Made by a program: the position numbers and the translations under genes. From a bacterium (GTDB lineage: Bacteria > Bacteroidota > Ignavibacteria > Kapaibacteriales > UBA2268): a stretch of 64,000 nucleotides of DNA. Of the stretch, positions 9,107 to 17,753 are shown piece after piece; positions within the stretch are counted from its first letter, which is position 1; each line of letters begins with the position of its first letter. The notes beneath the pieces were generated by a model, which ran no database searches, was not told the DNA's origin, and saw only the letters and a list, made by a program, of their open reading frames with translations. The stretch lies in assembly GCA_030431515.1 (NCBI GenBank), contig JAUIIX010000003.1, forward strand, positions 1 through 64,000. The letters are read 5' to 3'.

Positions 9107-10807
9107 TTGAACTATCGTTGGAAATTCGATGAAAAGTGCAAAAGCGAAACTATACAGAATCTATCAAATGAACTAAAAATATCAGAAACCCTTGCTAAAG
9201 TGCTTTGTAAAAGAGGCATTGAAACTAAAAAAGACGCTGAAAAGTTTTTTCAACCTCTTCTTGAAGATTTACATAAACCGGAACTTATGCTTAATATGGA
9301 TAAGGCGGTTTCGAGAATACTTCAAGCCAAAGAGAAAAATGAAAGTGTTTGGGTGCATGGTGATTATGATGTAGATGGAACTACTTCTACTTCTTTGATA
9401 GTTATGTTTCTAAAGGAGTTAGGTATTCAAGTCGAATATTTTATTCCTGATAGATTTATAGATGGCTTTGGACTTTCAATTAAGTCAGTTGACCTGGCTT
9501 TACAACACAGATGTAAGCTACTTATTTCTGTGGACGTTGGTATTACTGCTATTAAGCCATTAGAACATGCGACTAAAAAAGGCATGGATACTATTATTTG
9601 TGATCACCACCAACCTGGTGATTATCTTCCTGAAGTTTATGCTTTGTTAGATCCCGTTCAAGATGATTGTCTTTATCCCTTCAAATCGCTTGCTGCTTGC
9701 GGTGTTGTTTATAAATTAGTTCAAGCTGTTTGTAATCGTTTAGAAAAACCAGAAAAAGCCCATAAATATTTGGATTTTGTGGCATTAGCTTCGGCTGCTG
9801 ATATGGTTCCTCTTCTTGATGAAAATAGAGTTTTAGTTCATTATGGACTTAAATTACTTAATGAAAAAACAAGACCTGGCTTTAAAGGATTAATTCATTG
9901 CACTAAGTTAGAACCTGGAAGTATTACTGCCATTAATTCTGTTTATGCTTTAGCTCCTATTATCAATGCAGCTGGTAGAATGGGTGCTGCTATGCGATCT
10001 GTGGAAATGATGATTCATGAAGATGAAATTGCGGCTTTTCAAATAGCTCAACAGTTGGAAGATGAGAATAGAAAACGAAGAGTTTTTGATGCTCAAACTT
10101 TTGAAGAAGCTATCCCTATGGCAGAAGAAGAAATTAAAAAAGGTAGTAAGGTTTTAGTTCTTCATAAGTCTGATTGGCACGTTGGAGTTATAGGAATCGT
10201 TGCTTCTCGATTAGTAGATAAGTTTAACTTACCTACTTTTTTACTGACTTCAATAGACGGTATGGGTAAGGGCTCAGCAAGGTCTGCTAATGATTTTGAT
10301 GTTTATTCAGCATTGAAAAAAGCTTCGCATTTGTTAGATGAATATGGTGGACATACTCACGCTGCAGGAATGACTATTTTGGAAAAAGATATTCCAACAA
10401 TGAGAAAGATTATAAATGAAATTGCTGAAAATCAAATTTCAAATGAAATGCTTATCCCTGATTTGAATATTGATGCTGAGTTGAAATTAAATGATTTGTC
10501 ACCTAAATTTTTAAAGACTTTAGCCAAATTTGCTCCTCATGGTTATGCTAATCCTAAACCAATGTTTATCTCGAGAGGTGTTACTTCGGCTAATGGAGTT
10601 AAAATTATCGGGCAAAATAATTTAAAATTTAGAGCTTTTCAAAATAATTTTGTAATTGATGCAATTGCTTATGGGCTGGCTGATAGAGTTAAAATTATCA
10701 ATTCAGGTAAACCTTTTGATTTGGTTTATAATTTAGAAATAAATTCTCATTATTTAAACAACTATCCTCAATTATACATTAAAGATATTAAATATTCGGA
10801 AAATTGA
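9107..10807 (+). CDS. recJ: Single-stranded-DNA-specific 5'-3' exonuclease RecJ
   Basis: Degrades single-stranded DNA 5' to 3' in recombination and mismatch repair. The DHH-phosphoesterase core is clear: HGDYDVDGTTST near residue 85 and the CDHHQPGD motif near 165. The C-terminal DHHA1 segment contains EYGGHTHAAGMTI near 425. The 566-residue length is normal. It starts with TTG. The first in-frame ATG is 62 codons later, and the leader NYRWK matches the usual RecJ N-terminus, so the TTG is preferred. It begins an operon with folD and a pseudouridine synthase. Confidence 0.95.
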   Translation: MNYRWKFDEKCKSETIQNLSNELKISETLAKVLCKRGIETKKDAEKFFQPLLEDLHKPELMLNMDKAVSRILQAKEKNESVWVHGDYDVDGTTSTSLIVMFLKELGIQVEYFIPDRFIDGFGLSIKSVDLALQHRCKLLISVDVGITAIKPLEHATKKGMDTIICDHHQPGDYLPEVYALLDPVQDDCLYPFKSLAACGVVYKLVQAVCNRLEKPEKAHKYLDFVALASAADMVPLLDENRVLVHYGLKLLNEKTRPGFKGLIHCTKLEPGSITAINSVYALAPIINAAGRMGAAMRSVEMMIHEDEIAAFQIAQQLEDENRKRRVFDAQTFEEAIPMAEEEIKKGSKVLVLHKSDWHVGVIGIVASRLVDKFNLPTFLLTSIDGMGKGSARSANDFDVYSALKKASHLLDEYGGHTHAAGMTILEKDIPTMRKIINEIAENQISNEMLIPDLNIDAELKLNDLSPKFLKTLAKFAPHGYANPKPMFISRGVTSANGVKIIGQNNLKFRAFQNNFVIDAIAYGLADRVKIINSGKPFDLVYNLEINSHYLNNYPQLYIKDIKYSEN

Positions 10808-10809
10808 AA

Positions 10810-11694
10810 ATGACTTTGATTATTGATGGTAAAAAACTATCCAATGATATAAAAAATGAATTACTTGAAAAAACTACAGAACTAATTGAGACAACAGGAG
10901 TTGTCCCTGGTCTTGTGGTTTTGCAGCTTGGCGAAGACCCTGCATCATCTGTTTATGTTAATAGTAAGCAAAAGACTTGTAAAGAGTTAGGGTATCATTC
11001 TATTGTTCATCGTATTCCAGCTGAAAGCTCTGAAGAAGAAGTGCTTAGCTTAGTTGAAAAGTGGAATAATGATTCAACTATTCATGGTATTTTAGTTCAA
11101 TTGCCTTTACCTAAACATATTGATGAACAAAAGGTAATCACAACAATTGATCCTAATAAAGATGTAGATGGCTTTCATCCTCACAATGTTGGAAAATTAG
11201 TGATTGGATTAAAAGGTCCAATTCCTTGTACTCCTTATGGTATTGTAGAGATGTTAAAGCGATATAATATCGAAACTTCTGGTAAGCATACAGTTGTAGT
11301 TGGTAGGAGTAATATTGTTGGAAAACCAATTGCAAATATAATGTATCAAAAGAAAGAATATGCTAATTCGATTGTAACAATCTGCCATTCTGCTTCTAAA
11401 AATATTTCAGAATTTACAAAACAAGCAGATATTCTTATAGTTGCAGTTGGAGTTCCTAATTTAATTAAAAAAGAAGATATTAAAGAAGGTGTAGTAATAA
11501 TTGATGTTGGTATCAATAGAATAGATGCTGATAATGAAAAAGGATATAAAATAGTTGGTGATGTGGACTATGATGATGTCTTTGAAAAATGCTCGGCAAT
11601 AACTCCAGTTCCTGGTGGAGTTGGTAGAATGACAATAGCAATGTTAATGCAAAATACTTATAATTCGGCGTATGAAGCAAGTAAAACCATTTAA
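10810..11694 (+). CDS. folD: Bifunctional methylene-THF dehydrogenase / cyclohydrolase
   Basis: Interconverts 5,10-methylene-THF and 10-formyl-THF through methenyl-THF in the cytoplasm. Visible are YVNSKQKTCKELG with the catalytic lysine near residue 55, QLPLPKH, the NADP-binding VVGRSNIVGKP near 160, and PVPGGVGRMT near 270 (most homologues have GGVGPMT). A TTG two codons earlier is possible, but the ATG is preferred. The gene begins 2 bp after the recJ stop, so translation is probably coupled. Confidence 0.95.
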   Translation: MTLIIDGKKLSNDIKNELLEKTTELIETTGVVPGLVVLQLGEDPASSVYVNSKQKTCKELGYHSIVHRIPAESSEEEVLSLVEKWNNDSTIHGILVQLPLPKHIDEQKVITTIDPNKDVDGFHPHNVGKLVIGLKGPIPCTPYGIVEMLKRYNIETSGKHTVVVGRSNIVGKPIANIMYQKKEYANSIVTICHSASKNISEFTKQADILIVAVGVPNLIKKEDIKEGVVIIDVGINRIDADNEKGYKIVGDVDYDDVFEKCSAITPVPGGVGRMTIAMLMQNTYNSAYEASKTI

Positions 11695-12397
11695 GAAAAT
11701 TTATGAAGATGATTATTTTTTAATAATCAATAAAGCACCTTCAGTTTTAACAATTCCTGATAGATGGAATGATAAGTTACCCTCAATTTATGGAATTTTA
11801 AAAGAAGAGTATGGCAATATATTTATTTGTCATAGGATAGATAGAGATACTTCTGGTATTATGGTTTTTGCAAAAGATGCAGAAACTCATAAATATTTTA
11901 ATACATTATTTGAAAATCACGAAATAGAAAAAATTTACCATGCAATAGTGGAAGGTCAATTTGGTGAAGATGCAATTGAAATTGATATTCCAATAGCGGC
12001 TGATCCAGCTATAAAAGGAAAAAGCATCCCTTCAGCCCGTGGAAAAGCAAGTTTAACAAAAGTAAAATTAATCAAGAATTTTAGAAATTCAAGTTTAGTA
12101 AAATGTTTATTAATCACAGGAAGACACCATCAAATTAGAGTTCACCTGGCTGCAATAGGTCAACCTCTTTTAGTGGATAATATATATGGAAATAGAACAG
12201 AATTCTTAGTTTCTTCTATTAAAAGAAGATATAACTTAAAGAAGAATACTGTAGAAAAACCAATGATGATAAGAAATACCCTACATGCATATTCTATGAA
12301 ATTCATCCATCCTCAAACAAAAGAAGAAGTTGAATTTACCGCAGAATATCCTAAAGATTTTGCTGCTACAGTTCAAGTTTTAGAAAAAAACTCTTAA
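11672..12397 (+). CDS. RluA-family RNA pseudouridine synthase
   Basis: Converts specific uridines in rRNA or tRNA to pseudouridine. The catalytic motif HRIDRDTSGIMVFAK (family HRLDxxTSG, Asp nucleophile) lies near residue 55. GRHHQIRVHLAAIGQPL near 150 matches the substrate-binding GRxHQIRVHL element. The 241 residues contain only the catalytic domain, with no S4 RNA-binding domain. The 23-bp overlap with the folD end indicates translational coupling. Whether the target is the RluA, RluC/D or TruC site cannot be read here. Confidence 0.88.
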   Translation: MKQVKPFKKIYEDDYFLIINKAPSVLTIPDRWNDKLPSIYGILKEEYGNIFICHRIDRDTSGIMVFAKDAETHKYFNTLFENHEIEKIYHAIVEGQFGEDAIEIDIPIAADPAIKGKSIPSARGKASLTKVKLIKNFRNSSLVKCLLITGRHHQIRVHLAAIGQPLLVDNIYGNRTEFLVSSIKRRYNLKKNTVEKPMMIRNTLHAYSMKFIHPQTKEEVEFTAEYPKDFAATVQVLEKNS

Positions 12398-12413
12398 AAA
12401 AAAATTAAAAATA

Positions 12414-12457
12414 AAAACTACATTCCATGTGAATCCATTATTGCACTATGTAGTTTT
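12414..12457 (+). terminator. Hairpin after the recJ-folD-rluD operon
   Basis: A perfect 10-bp inverted repeat, AAAACTACAT (12414-12423) and ATGTAGTTTT (12448-12457), encloses a 24-nt loop. It lies 17 nt past the operon's last stop. The T run is short, so termination efficiency is uncertain. Confidence 0.5.
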
Positions 12458-12514
12458 ATACGATATATTAATTAGATTTTCCTCCATGTTGCAATCCTTT
12501 GCAGTCTAATTATA

Positions 12515-12691
12515 TCAATTGCTTATAGACATTTTTATTTCTTTAAATAGAAGGTCAATTTCATTGAACTTGTTAGATGAATCTATCCACAAAAGTTCAT
12601 CCTCTATTTGTATATCAAATCCACCAAAATCATAAGCATATTTGCTATTTTCTTGCATTTTTGGCAATTCTTCATTTACTATAGCTTCCAT
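12515..12691 (-). CDS. Small protein of unknown function (58 residues)
   Basis: An acidic 58-residue frame, MEAIVNEELPKMQENSKYAY.. with a DFGGFDIQIEDELLWID segment. A GGAAT ribosome-binding site overlaps the stop region of the preceding gene 20 bp away. I do not recognise a family. It is the third gene of a leftward operon of small proteins behind a sigma-28-like promoter, so a role in late flagellar assembly or in regulation is possible but inferred only from that promoter. Confidence 0.55.
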   Translation of the reverse strand: MEAIVNEELPKMQENSKYAYDFGGFDIQIEDELLWIDSSNKFNEIDLLFKEIKMSISN

Positions 12692-12710
12692 ACTAAGTTA
12701 TTCCTTTTTT

Positions 12711-13121
12711 TTAATAAATAATATTATCAATAATTTGTTTCTTATTGCTTTTAATTTGCTCGTTTTTAATATCATACAAAGAGAATACATCATATTTAAA
12801 CTTATTATTTTTTAATTTCTTAGGTGAATCTTCCTGATTTTCTAATTTCATTTTTTCTAAAGATTGCTTGGCATTGTTATTTAATTCGCTATTTTTGCTT
12901 CTTGCTTTAGCGATTGCCAATTCTTTTAATAAATTAGTATAATTACTTCTTTCCTGGTTTAGTTTAGCAGTGTATTCATCTTGTCCTTTTTCCTCTGGTG
13001 TAAATGATGCAATACCAACTTTAATATCTCGGATTACAATCTTCGATTGATTGATTTTCCTGAGTATTTCCTTCTCAGATAGTTTGTAATTATTCTTATA
13101 TGTATTCCCTTTTATTAGCAT
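12711..13121 (-). CDS. Small Lys-rich helical protein of unknown function (136 residues)
   Basis: A charged, Lys/Asn-rich protein predicted by eye to be mostly helical (SEKEILRKINQSKIVIRDIK, then NQERSNYTNLLKELAIAKAR). It has no signal peptide or membrane segment. Its ATG overlaps the stop of the upstream gene by one base (TAATG), a sign of coupled translation. No family recognised. The size and helical character would fit a FliT/FlgN/FliJ-like chaperone, but no signature supports one. Confidence 0.65.
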   Translation of the reverse strand: MLIKGNTYKNNYKLSEKEILRKINQSKIVIRDIKVGIASFTPEEKGQDEYTAKLNQERSNYTNLLKELAIAKARSKNSELNNNAKQSLEKMKLENQEDSPKKLKNNKFKYDVFSLYDIKNEQIKSNKKQIIDNIIY

Positions 13122-13384
13122 TAGGAAGCCAATTTACGATCTACTCTTTTTCTAAAATCTTTAATTTTGTACAAAATTTCTAAAGCAAGTTCACTTTCTT
13201 CAACTATTCTTTCTTCAAATTTTCTTTTTAATTTGTCATTATTCTTAATAGTTGACATTGCATCTTTCAGCTTTACAATTGTACTTTTAGCTTTTGAAAG
13301 TCTATTTTCTAAAGCATTGATCCTATCGATATCAATTTCTCTCATATTTGTCTCGAAATTGTAATCATTATTTAAGTTTAACAT
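13121..13384 (-). CDS. Small coiled-coil protein of unknown function (87 residues)
   Basis: A helical, charged protein (IDRINALENRLSKAKSTIVK..) with heptad-like hydrophobic spacing and no Cys, signal peptide or membrane segment. An ATG four codons upstream (13396) would make GGAGG part of the coding sequence. The second ATG has that GGAGG exactly 5 nt upstream, so I chose it. It is the first gene of a three-gene operon behind a sigma-28-like promoter at 13437-13463, which suggests expression with late flagellar genes. Confidence 0.65.
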   Translation of the reverse strand: MLNLNNDYNFETNMREIDIDRINALENRLSKAKSTIVKLKDAMSTIKNNDKLKRKFEERIVEESELALEILYKIKDFRKRVDRKLAS

Positions 13385-13436
13385 TTTATCCTCCATGAAT
13401 ACTGTTAATTTGTAAAATTTCCCTCTCTACTAACAA

Positions 13437-13463
13437 TTATCGGAGCAAATCAAAAAAAGTTAA
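13437..13463 (-). promoter_or_regulatory. Sigma-28 (FliA)-like promoter
   Basis: On the minus strand the sequence reads TTAA-N15-TCCGATAA. It matches the flagellar sigma-28 consensus TAAA-N15-GCCGATAA at 3 of 4 and 7 of 8 positions with exact spacing. The predicted transcript start is near 13430, about 45 nt before the first gene. Confidence 0.6.
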
Positions 13464-13779
13464 TAGGTAAATTTACTTAAAATGCGATAAATTCCTTGTT
13501 TTAGCTAGTAATACCTACATTTTTTCCTTGACAAAAAATGAATAAATCTTAATAATATATTGTAAACTATTTAATTATCTAAAGATTTTAATATTGAAAG
13601 AAGAAAATATATCTAAAAGTTTCTGATTCTAATTAAATCTATTATATAAAAAGTAATTATAAGAGCTTAATCAAATATAATATATATGTTTATTTAATTT
13701 ATGAAAAAATATTTATTATTTAAAAAATATTTGTATTTTGCATTTGTAAAAAAGAAAATTTAAAAATTAAGGAATAAAA
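13464..13779. other. AT-rich intergenic stretch before terC
   Basis: No gene or clear structured RNA seen. In particular, nothing resembles the GC-rich yybP-ykoY manganese riboswitch that often precedes terC-type genes. Confidence 0.6.
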
Positions 13780-14769
13780 ATGGAAATGATGTATTGGGGT
13801 GGTTTTATCATACTCATAATATTTCTCTTGTACTTAGACTTAGGTGTTATTAATAAAAAAGACCATGAGGTTAAAACCAAAGAAGCATTAATATGGACTT
13901 TCTTCTGGGTTTTTCTTTCTTTATTGTTTACTGTTTTTGTTTACTATGCTTACGAATTAGATTGGCTAACAACACACTTATCTGCCTCCCAAGTTGCAGA
14001 GGGTATGACCCAGATGTCTGGATATGAAGCCAGTTTGAAATATTTAACAGGTTATATTATCGAGAAATCTTTATCATTAGATAATATATTTGTTATTGCT
14101 ATGATATTCTCTTATTTTAAAGTTCCTATTATTTATCAACATGAAATTCTAACATGGGGTATTTTAGGTGCAATTGTATTTCGTGGAATAATGATCATAA
14201 TTGGTTCAACATTAATAGCTGAATTTGATTGGGTTACTTATTTCTTTGGAGCATTATTACTGTTTTCTGCTGTTAAAATGATGACAACAGGAGAAGATGA
14301 AGAATACTCTCCAACTAAAAATCCTTTTATAAAGATTGCTAAGAAAATGTTCCCAGTTACTGACATAGTAGATGGTAGTTTTTTCAAGAAAATAGATGGA
14401 GTAAAACATATTACACCATTATTCGTTGTATTATTGGTGATTGAAACAACTGATGTAATGTTCGCAGTTGACTCAATTCCAGCGATATTTTCAGTAACTA
14501 CTGATTCATTCATAGTATTTACGTCAAATATATTTGCAATACTTGGACTTAGATCATTATACTTTGTACTTGCTGCAATGATGAATAAATTTAAGTATAT
14601 CAAAATGAGTTTAGTATTTATACTTGCTTTCGTTGGTGTTAAGATGCTATTAATTCACCATTATCACTTTGAAACTTGGGTTTCATTATCAGTGATTATA
14701 GGATTGCTTTTAATAGGTGTACTATCATCAATATATGCTAATTTCAGAAAGAAAAATGAATATTTATAA
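13780..14769 (+). CDS. TerC/Alx-family integral membrane protein
   Basis: A 329-residue membrane protein with seven to nine hydrophobic segments. The family signatures are LYLDLGVINKKDHEVK near residue 18, EKSLSLDNIFVIAMIF near 95, and FAVDSIPAIFSVTTD near 230. The conserved acidic residues sit inside membrane segments, as in proteins linked to Mn2+ export and metalation of exported proteins. It has its own AAGGA ribosome-binding site and a strong terminator, so it is a single-gene unit. The exact ion is not readable from sequence. Confidence 0.9.
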   Translation: MEMMYWGGFIILIIFLLYLDLGVINKKDHEVKTKEALIWTFFWVFLSLLFTVFVYYAYELDWLTTHLSASQVAEGMTQMSGYEASLKYLTGYIIEKSLSLDNIFVIAMIFSYFKVPIIYQHEILTWGILGAIVFRGIMIIIGSTLIAEFDWVTYFFGALLLFSAVKMMTTGEDEEYSPTKNPFIKIAKKMFPVTDIVDGSFFKKIDGVKHITPLFVVLLVIETTDVMFAVDSIPAIFSVTTDSFIVFTSNIFAILGLRSLYFVLAAMMNKFKYIKMSLVFILAFVGVKMLLIHHYHFETWVSLSVIIGLLLIGVLSSIYANFRKKNEYL

Positions 14770-14796
14770 GAAATAGTGCCTTTATCTAATTTTAAT

Positions 14797-14841
14797 GATT
14801 AACTATATGATTTTATTATCAATATAGTTAATCTTTTTTTT
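14797..14841 (+). terminator. Rho-independent terminator after terC
   Basis: A 12-bp stem, GATTAACTATAT (14797-14808) with ATATAGTTAATC (14822-14833), is followed by a run of T to 14841. Confidence 0.9.
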
Positions 14842-14865
14842 TGTATCAATAATAAAGCAAAAAAC

Positions 14866-15945
14866 GTGGAAGAAAAACTAAAAGAATTAATCGCTAAATA
14901 TGAAGAAAATCTTGCAAAATTAGCAAGCCCAGAGATAATGACTGATCAAAGAAAAATCACTGAAATCAGTCGTGAACAAAAGCGTTTAAGTCCGATTATT
15001 GAAGTAGGTCATAAGTATTTAAAGCATTCTGAAAATTATGAAAATAACAAAATATTAATGCGAGATAAAACTTTAGATAGTGATTTTAGAGAACTAGCTG
15101 AAGAAGAAAATAAAGAAATTGAGATTATTCTTCCAGAATTAGAAGAAGAACTTAAATTATTACTAATTCCTAAAGATCCAAATGACCAAAAAGATTGTAT
15201 TTTCGAGCTAAGAGCAGGAACTGGGGGAGATGAAGCAGGGATATTCTGTGGTGATTTATTCAGAATGTATGCACGTTGGGCAGATGCAAAAGGACATAAA
15301 TTAGAAGTAATAACAATGAATGAAGCCGAAAAAGGTGGATTTAAAGAAATTGTTTTCTCACTTTCTGGTGATGAAATTTATGGTAAAACAAAGTTTGAGT
15401 CTGGAGTTCATAGAGTACAAAGAGTACCTGAAACTGAAACAAATGGAAGAGTACATACATCAGCTGCTACGGTTGCTGTTTTGCCAGAAGCAGAAGATGT
15501 TGATATTGATATTAGAGATGAAGACTTAAGAATAGACATATTTAGAGCAGGTGGTAAAGGTGGACAAAACGTAAATAAAGTAGAAACTGCAGTTAGATTA
15601 GTCCATATACCCTCAGGAATCGTCGTGTCATGCCAAGAAGAACGTTCACAACTAAAGAATAGACAAAAAGCCATGAAGGTACTTAGAACACGTTTATATG
15701 ATATGGAATTGGAAAAGCAAGTAGGAGATATATCATCACAAAGAAAAAACATGGTCAAGTCGGGTGACAGGTCAGAGAAAATTAGAACATACAACTACCC
15801 TCAAAATAGATTTACAGATCATAGATTAGAAGGTGAATTCAAAAACTCACCACTAAAAGAAATAATGGATGGTAATTTAGACTCAGTAATCGAAAGTTTA
15901 CAAATAGCCGAAAGAACAGAATTGCTAAAACAAGGAACAGTGTAA
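14866..15945 (+). CDS. prfA: Peptide chain release factor 1
   Basis: Releases nascent chains at UAA and UAG. The catalytic GGQ lies in [14 protein letters not shown] near residue 230. The codon-recognition tripeptide is PET within [12 protein letters not shown] (PxT type, hence RF1, not the SPF of RF2). The 359-residue length is standard. The start is GTG, and the N-terminus [14 protein letters not shown] aligns with other RF1 starts. It begins 24 bp after the terC terminator's T run. Confidence 0.96.
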   Translation: MEEKLKELIAKYEENLAKLASPEIMTDQRKITEISREQKRLSPIIEVGHKYLKHSENYENNKILMRDKTLDSDFRELAEEENKEIEIILPELEEELKLLLIPKDPNDQKDCIFELRAGTGGDEAGIFCGDLFRMYARWADAKGHKLEVITMNEAEKGGFKEIVFSLSGDEIYGKTKFESGVHRVQRVPETETNGRVHTSAATVAVLPEAEDVDIDIRDEDLRIDIFRAGGKGGQNVNKVETAVRLVHIPSGIVVSCQEERSQLKNRQKAMKVLRTRLYDMELEKQVGDISSQRKNMVKSGDRSEKIRTYNYPQNRFTDHRLEGEFKNSPLKEIMDGNLDSVIESLQIAERTELLKQGTV

Positions 15946-15963
15946 TAAATTAAAATAAATAAT

Positions 15964-15992
15964 AGGGTTGAAAATAAAATTCAATCCTTTTT
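15964..15992 (+). terminator. Rho-independent terminator after prfA
   Basis: AGGGTTGAA and TTCAATCCT pair around a 7-nt AT loop (one G-U pair), followed by a T run. It lies 18 nt past the prfA stop. Confidence 0.75.
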
Positions 15993-16592
15993 ATACCTAA
16001 TCATTAGCAAAACAAAGTATCCTTTAGAAATCACCAACCACGTATTTTTAAAAATAAATTACAAATATTTTAAAATAAAAAACTTGATAAAAAAAATTAT
16101 TTTATTAATTTTGCCTTCGTCATTCTGAACTTGTTTCAGAATCTTTTTCTTGTCATTCAGAGCGAAGCGTGGAATCCATTTCTTAAAATCTCAATGAATT
16201 TGTAGAGCCATCGATTTATCGCGGCTTCCCTAAAACTTCGGAGAAGTTTAATGTTAATAGCTAATATAAACCTATAGTATATCACAACTTCGGAGAAGTT
16301 GAACCCTATTCTTTTAAAAATGGAAATAGCTGCTTTTGCTGCAAAAAACTGCAAAAACTCTACGTCATTCTGAGACGCAGCCGAAGAATCTCCCAAAAAT
16401 GACATTAGTCTTCTGAAATAATAGAAAATTGCGTCTTTAGATGCAAAATGTTTGTAAACCACAAAACAAAATTAACAAAAAATCTCCGTAAGTGCGAAAT
16501 AAAAAATCAAATAGAAACTCCTTTCAACATAAAAAAAATATAAATTTACTTCATCAATATGACATCAAACTCTAAATAAAAATAAATTTTGT
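15993..16592. repeat. Repeat-rich intergenic region
   Basis: No gene supported. It holds an AT-rich dispersed repeat (16026-16087) and GTCATTC-type units near 16118, 16153 and 16362. Two identical 15-bp palindromes, AACTTCGGAGAAGTT, lie at 16234-16248 and 16286-16300. A GTAATACTGCAAAAACTGCAAAAA-like low-complexity stretch, also seen near 7.8 kb, lies at about 16330. Apparent ORFs here are built from these repeats. Confidence 0.75.
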
Positions 16593-16600
16593 TAATTTTG
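16593..16600 (+). promoter_or_regulatory. TAnnTTTG-type -10 element for the GT32 gene
   Basis: TAATTTTG lies 30 bp before the chosen start at 16631. It sits inside the longer in-frame extension, so that extension is unlikely to be translated. Confidence 0.5.
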
Positions 16601-16630
16601 TCTTTTCTAATATTGAAAAGAATATATAAT

Positions 16631-17320
16631 ATGATACCAAAAATAATACATCAAACTTGGAAAACAAAGGAAACACCTGCTAAATGGTTACCTTTTGTAG
16701 ATATAGTAAAAAAATTAAATCCCGATTGGGAATATAGATTGTGGAGTGATGAAGATAATGATGAGTTTGTTAAAAAAGAATATCCTGATTTTTATGACAC
16801 ATTTAACGGTTTTTCTCGTGGAATAATGAGAGCCGATGTAATTCGTTATTTGATAATGTATAAGATAGGTGGAGTATATCTTGACTTAGATTACGAAATG
16901 CTACAACCTTTTGATTTTGGTGATACAAAAATAGTATTACCAATGAATAGAAGCAAAAGTTATGGAGATAGTGCAGACGAGTTAGGGAATTGTATTTTTG
17001 CATCAGAACCAGGACATCAATTTTGGGCAGATGTAATTGAAGATTTAAAAAATAATCCACCGATTGTAACTGATTACTCACAAATAGTAGCAGCAACAGG
17101 ACCAAGATTACTAACTAAAATTTACAAACAAAATACCTATACAGACATTGATACTCCAGAACGCTTAGTTTACCATCCTCCATCTCCAAATAATAAACGA
17201 GATATAAAGAAAATCAAGAATAATGGAGTGTCGCTTGGAATACATCACCCTTGGGGTAGCTGGAAAGAAAGAATGACAGCGACTTATTTTAAGAATAAAA
17301 TCAGAAAGATTTTTAAATAA
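16631..17320 (+). CDS. GT32-family glycosyltransferase (OCH1/capsular type)
   Basis: The N-terminus MIPKIIHQTWKTKETP is the hallmark of GT32 enzymes. RADVIRYLIMYKIGGVYLD with the DxD motif LDLDYE near residue 94 forms the nucleotide-sugar and metal site. The 229 residues have no membrane segment, so it probably works at the cytoplasmic face in surface glycan synthesis. I chose the ATG at MIPK because a -10 element lies within the longer frame. No other polysaccharide genes adjoin it, so donor and acceptor are unknown. Confidence 0.88.
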   Translation: MIPKIIHQTWKTKETPAKWLPFVDIVKKLNPDWEYRLWSDEDNDEFVKKEYPDFYDTFNGFSRGIMRADVIRYLIMYKIGGVYLDLDYEMLQPFDFGDTKIVLPMNRSKSYGDSADELGNCIFASEPGHQFWADVIEDLKNNPPIVTDYSQIVAATGPRLLTKIYKQNTYTDIDTPERLVYHPPSPNNKRDIKKIKNNGVSLGIHHPWGSWKERMTATYFKNKIRKIFK

Positions 17321-17354
17321 TTAAAAAATATTTTTTATTTATAAATTTATTCCT

Positions 17355-17362
17355 TAATTTTG
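17355..17362 (+). promoter_or_regulatory. TAnnTTTG-type -10 element for rpsO
   Basis: TAATTTTG lies 33 bp upstream of the rpsO ATG and rules out the longer in-frame start at 17360. No clear TTG -33 element was found. Confidence 0.5.
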
Positions 17363-17395
17363 TGTTTTATAAATGTTTCGATTCGTAGGAAAAAG

Positions 17396-17662
17396 ATGTT
17401 AAATAGTGAAATAAAATCAGAATTAGTATCAAAATTTGGAGCTAACGCTACTGATACTGGAAAATCTGAAGTTCAAATTGCAATTTTTACTGAGAGAATT
17501 AAAGAACTTACAGCTCACGTGAATATCCACAAAAAAGATAATCACACTCGTAGGGGCTTAATTACTTTAGTTGCAAAAAGAAGAAAACTATTAGATTATC
17601 TTGCAACTAATGATATTGCAAGATATAGAAAAATTATTGCTGACTTAGGTCTGCGTAAGTAA
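17396..17662 (+). CDS. rpsO: 30S ribosomal protein S15
   Basis: Primary 16S rRNA-binding protein of the small subunit. The 88 residues match the family's usual length, with TGKSEVQIAIFTERIKELT, the HKKDNHTRRGL core and KRRKLLDYL. The ATG has an AGGA ribosome-binding site 5-8 nt upstream. It stands next to pnp, the classic arrangement, with a hairpin terminator or processing site between them. Confidence 0.97.
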   Translation: MLNSEIKSELVSKFGANATDTGKSEVQIAIFTERIKELTAHVNIHKKDNHTRRGLITLVAKRRKLLDYLATNDIARYRKIIADLGLRK

Positions 17663-17683
17663 TTTTTTCTTTAAATCTTTGTT

Positions 17684-17726
17684 AAGTCATTACATGACGT
17701 GATGCGTCGTTAATGGCTTTTTTTTT
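17684..17726 (+). terminator. Hairpin with T run between rpsO and pnp
   Basis: AAGTCATTA and TTAATGGCTT pair with an inner GACG/CGTC stem, followed by nine T. It probably terminates or attenuates rpsO transcripts before pnp. In other bacteria a structure at this place is an RNase processing site. Confidence 0.75.
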
Positions 17727-17753
17727 AAATTTATTTTATTTTCGGAAATTAGA

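Noticed and set aside
16157-16462. 101-codon open frame on the minus strand
   Set aside because: Built from dispersed repeats and two AACTTCGGAGAAGTT palindromes; no start signal.
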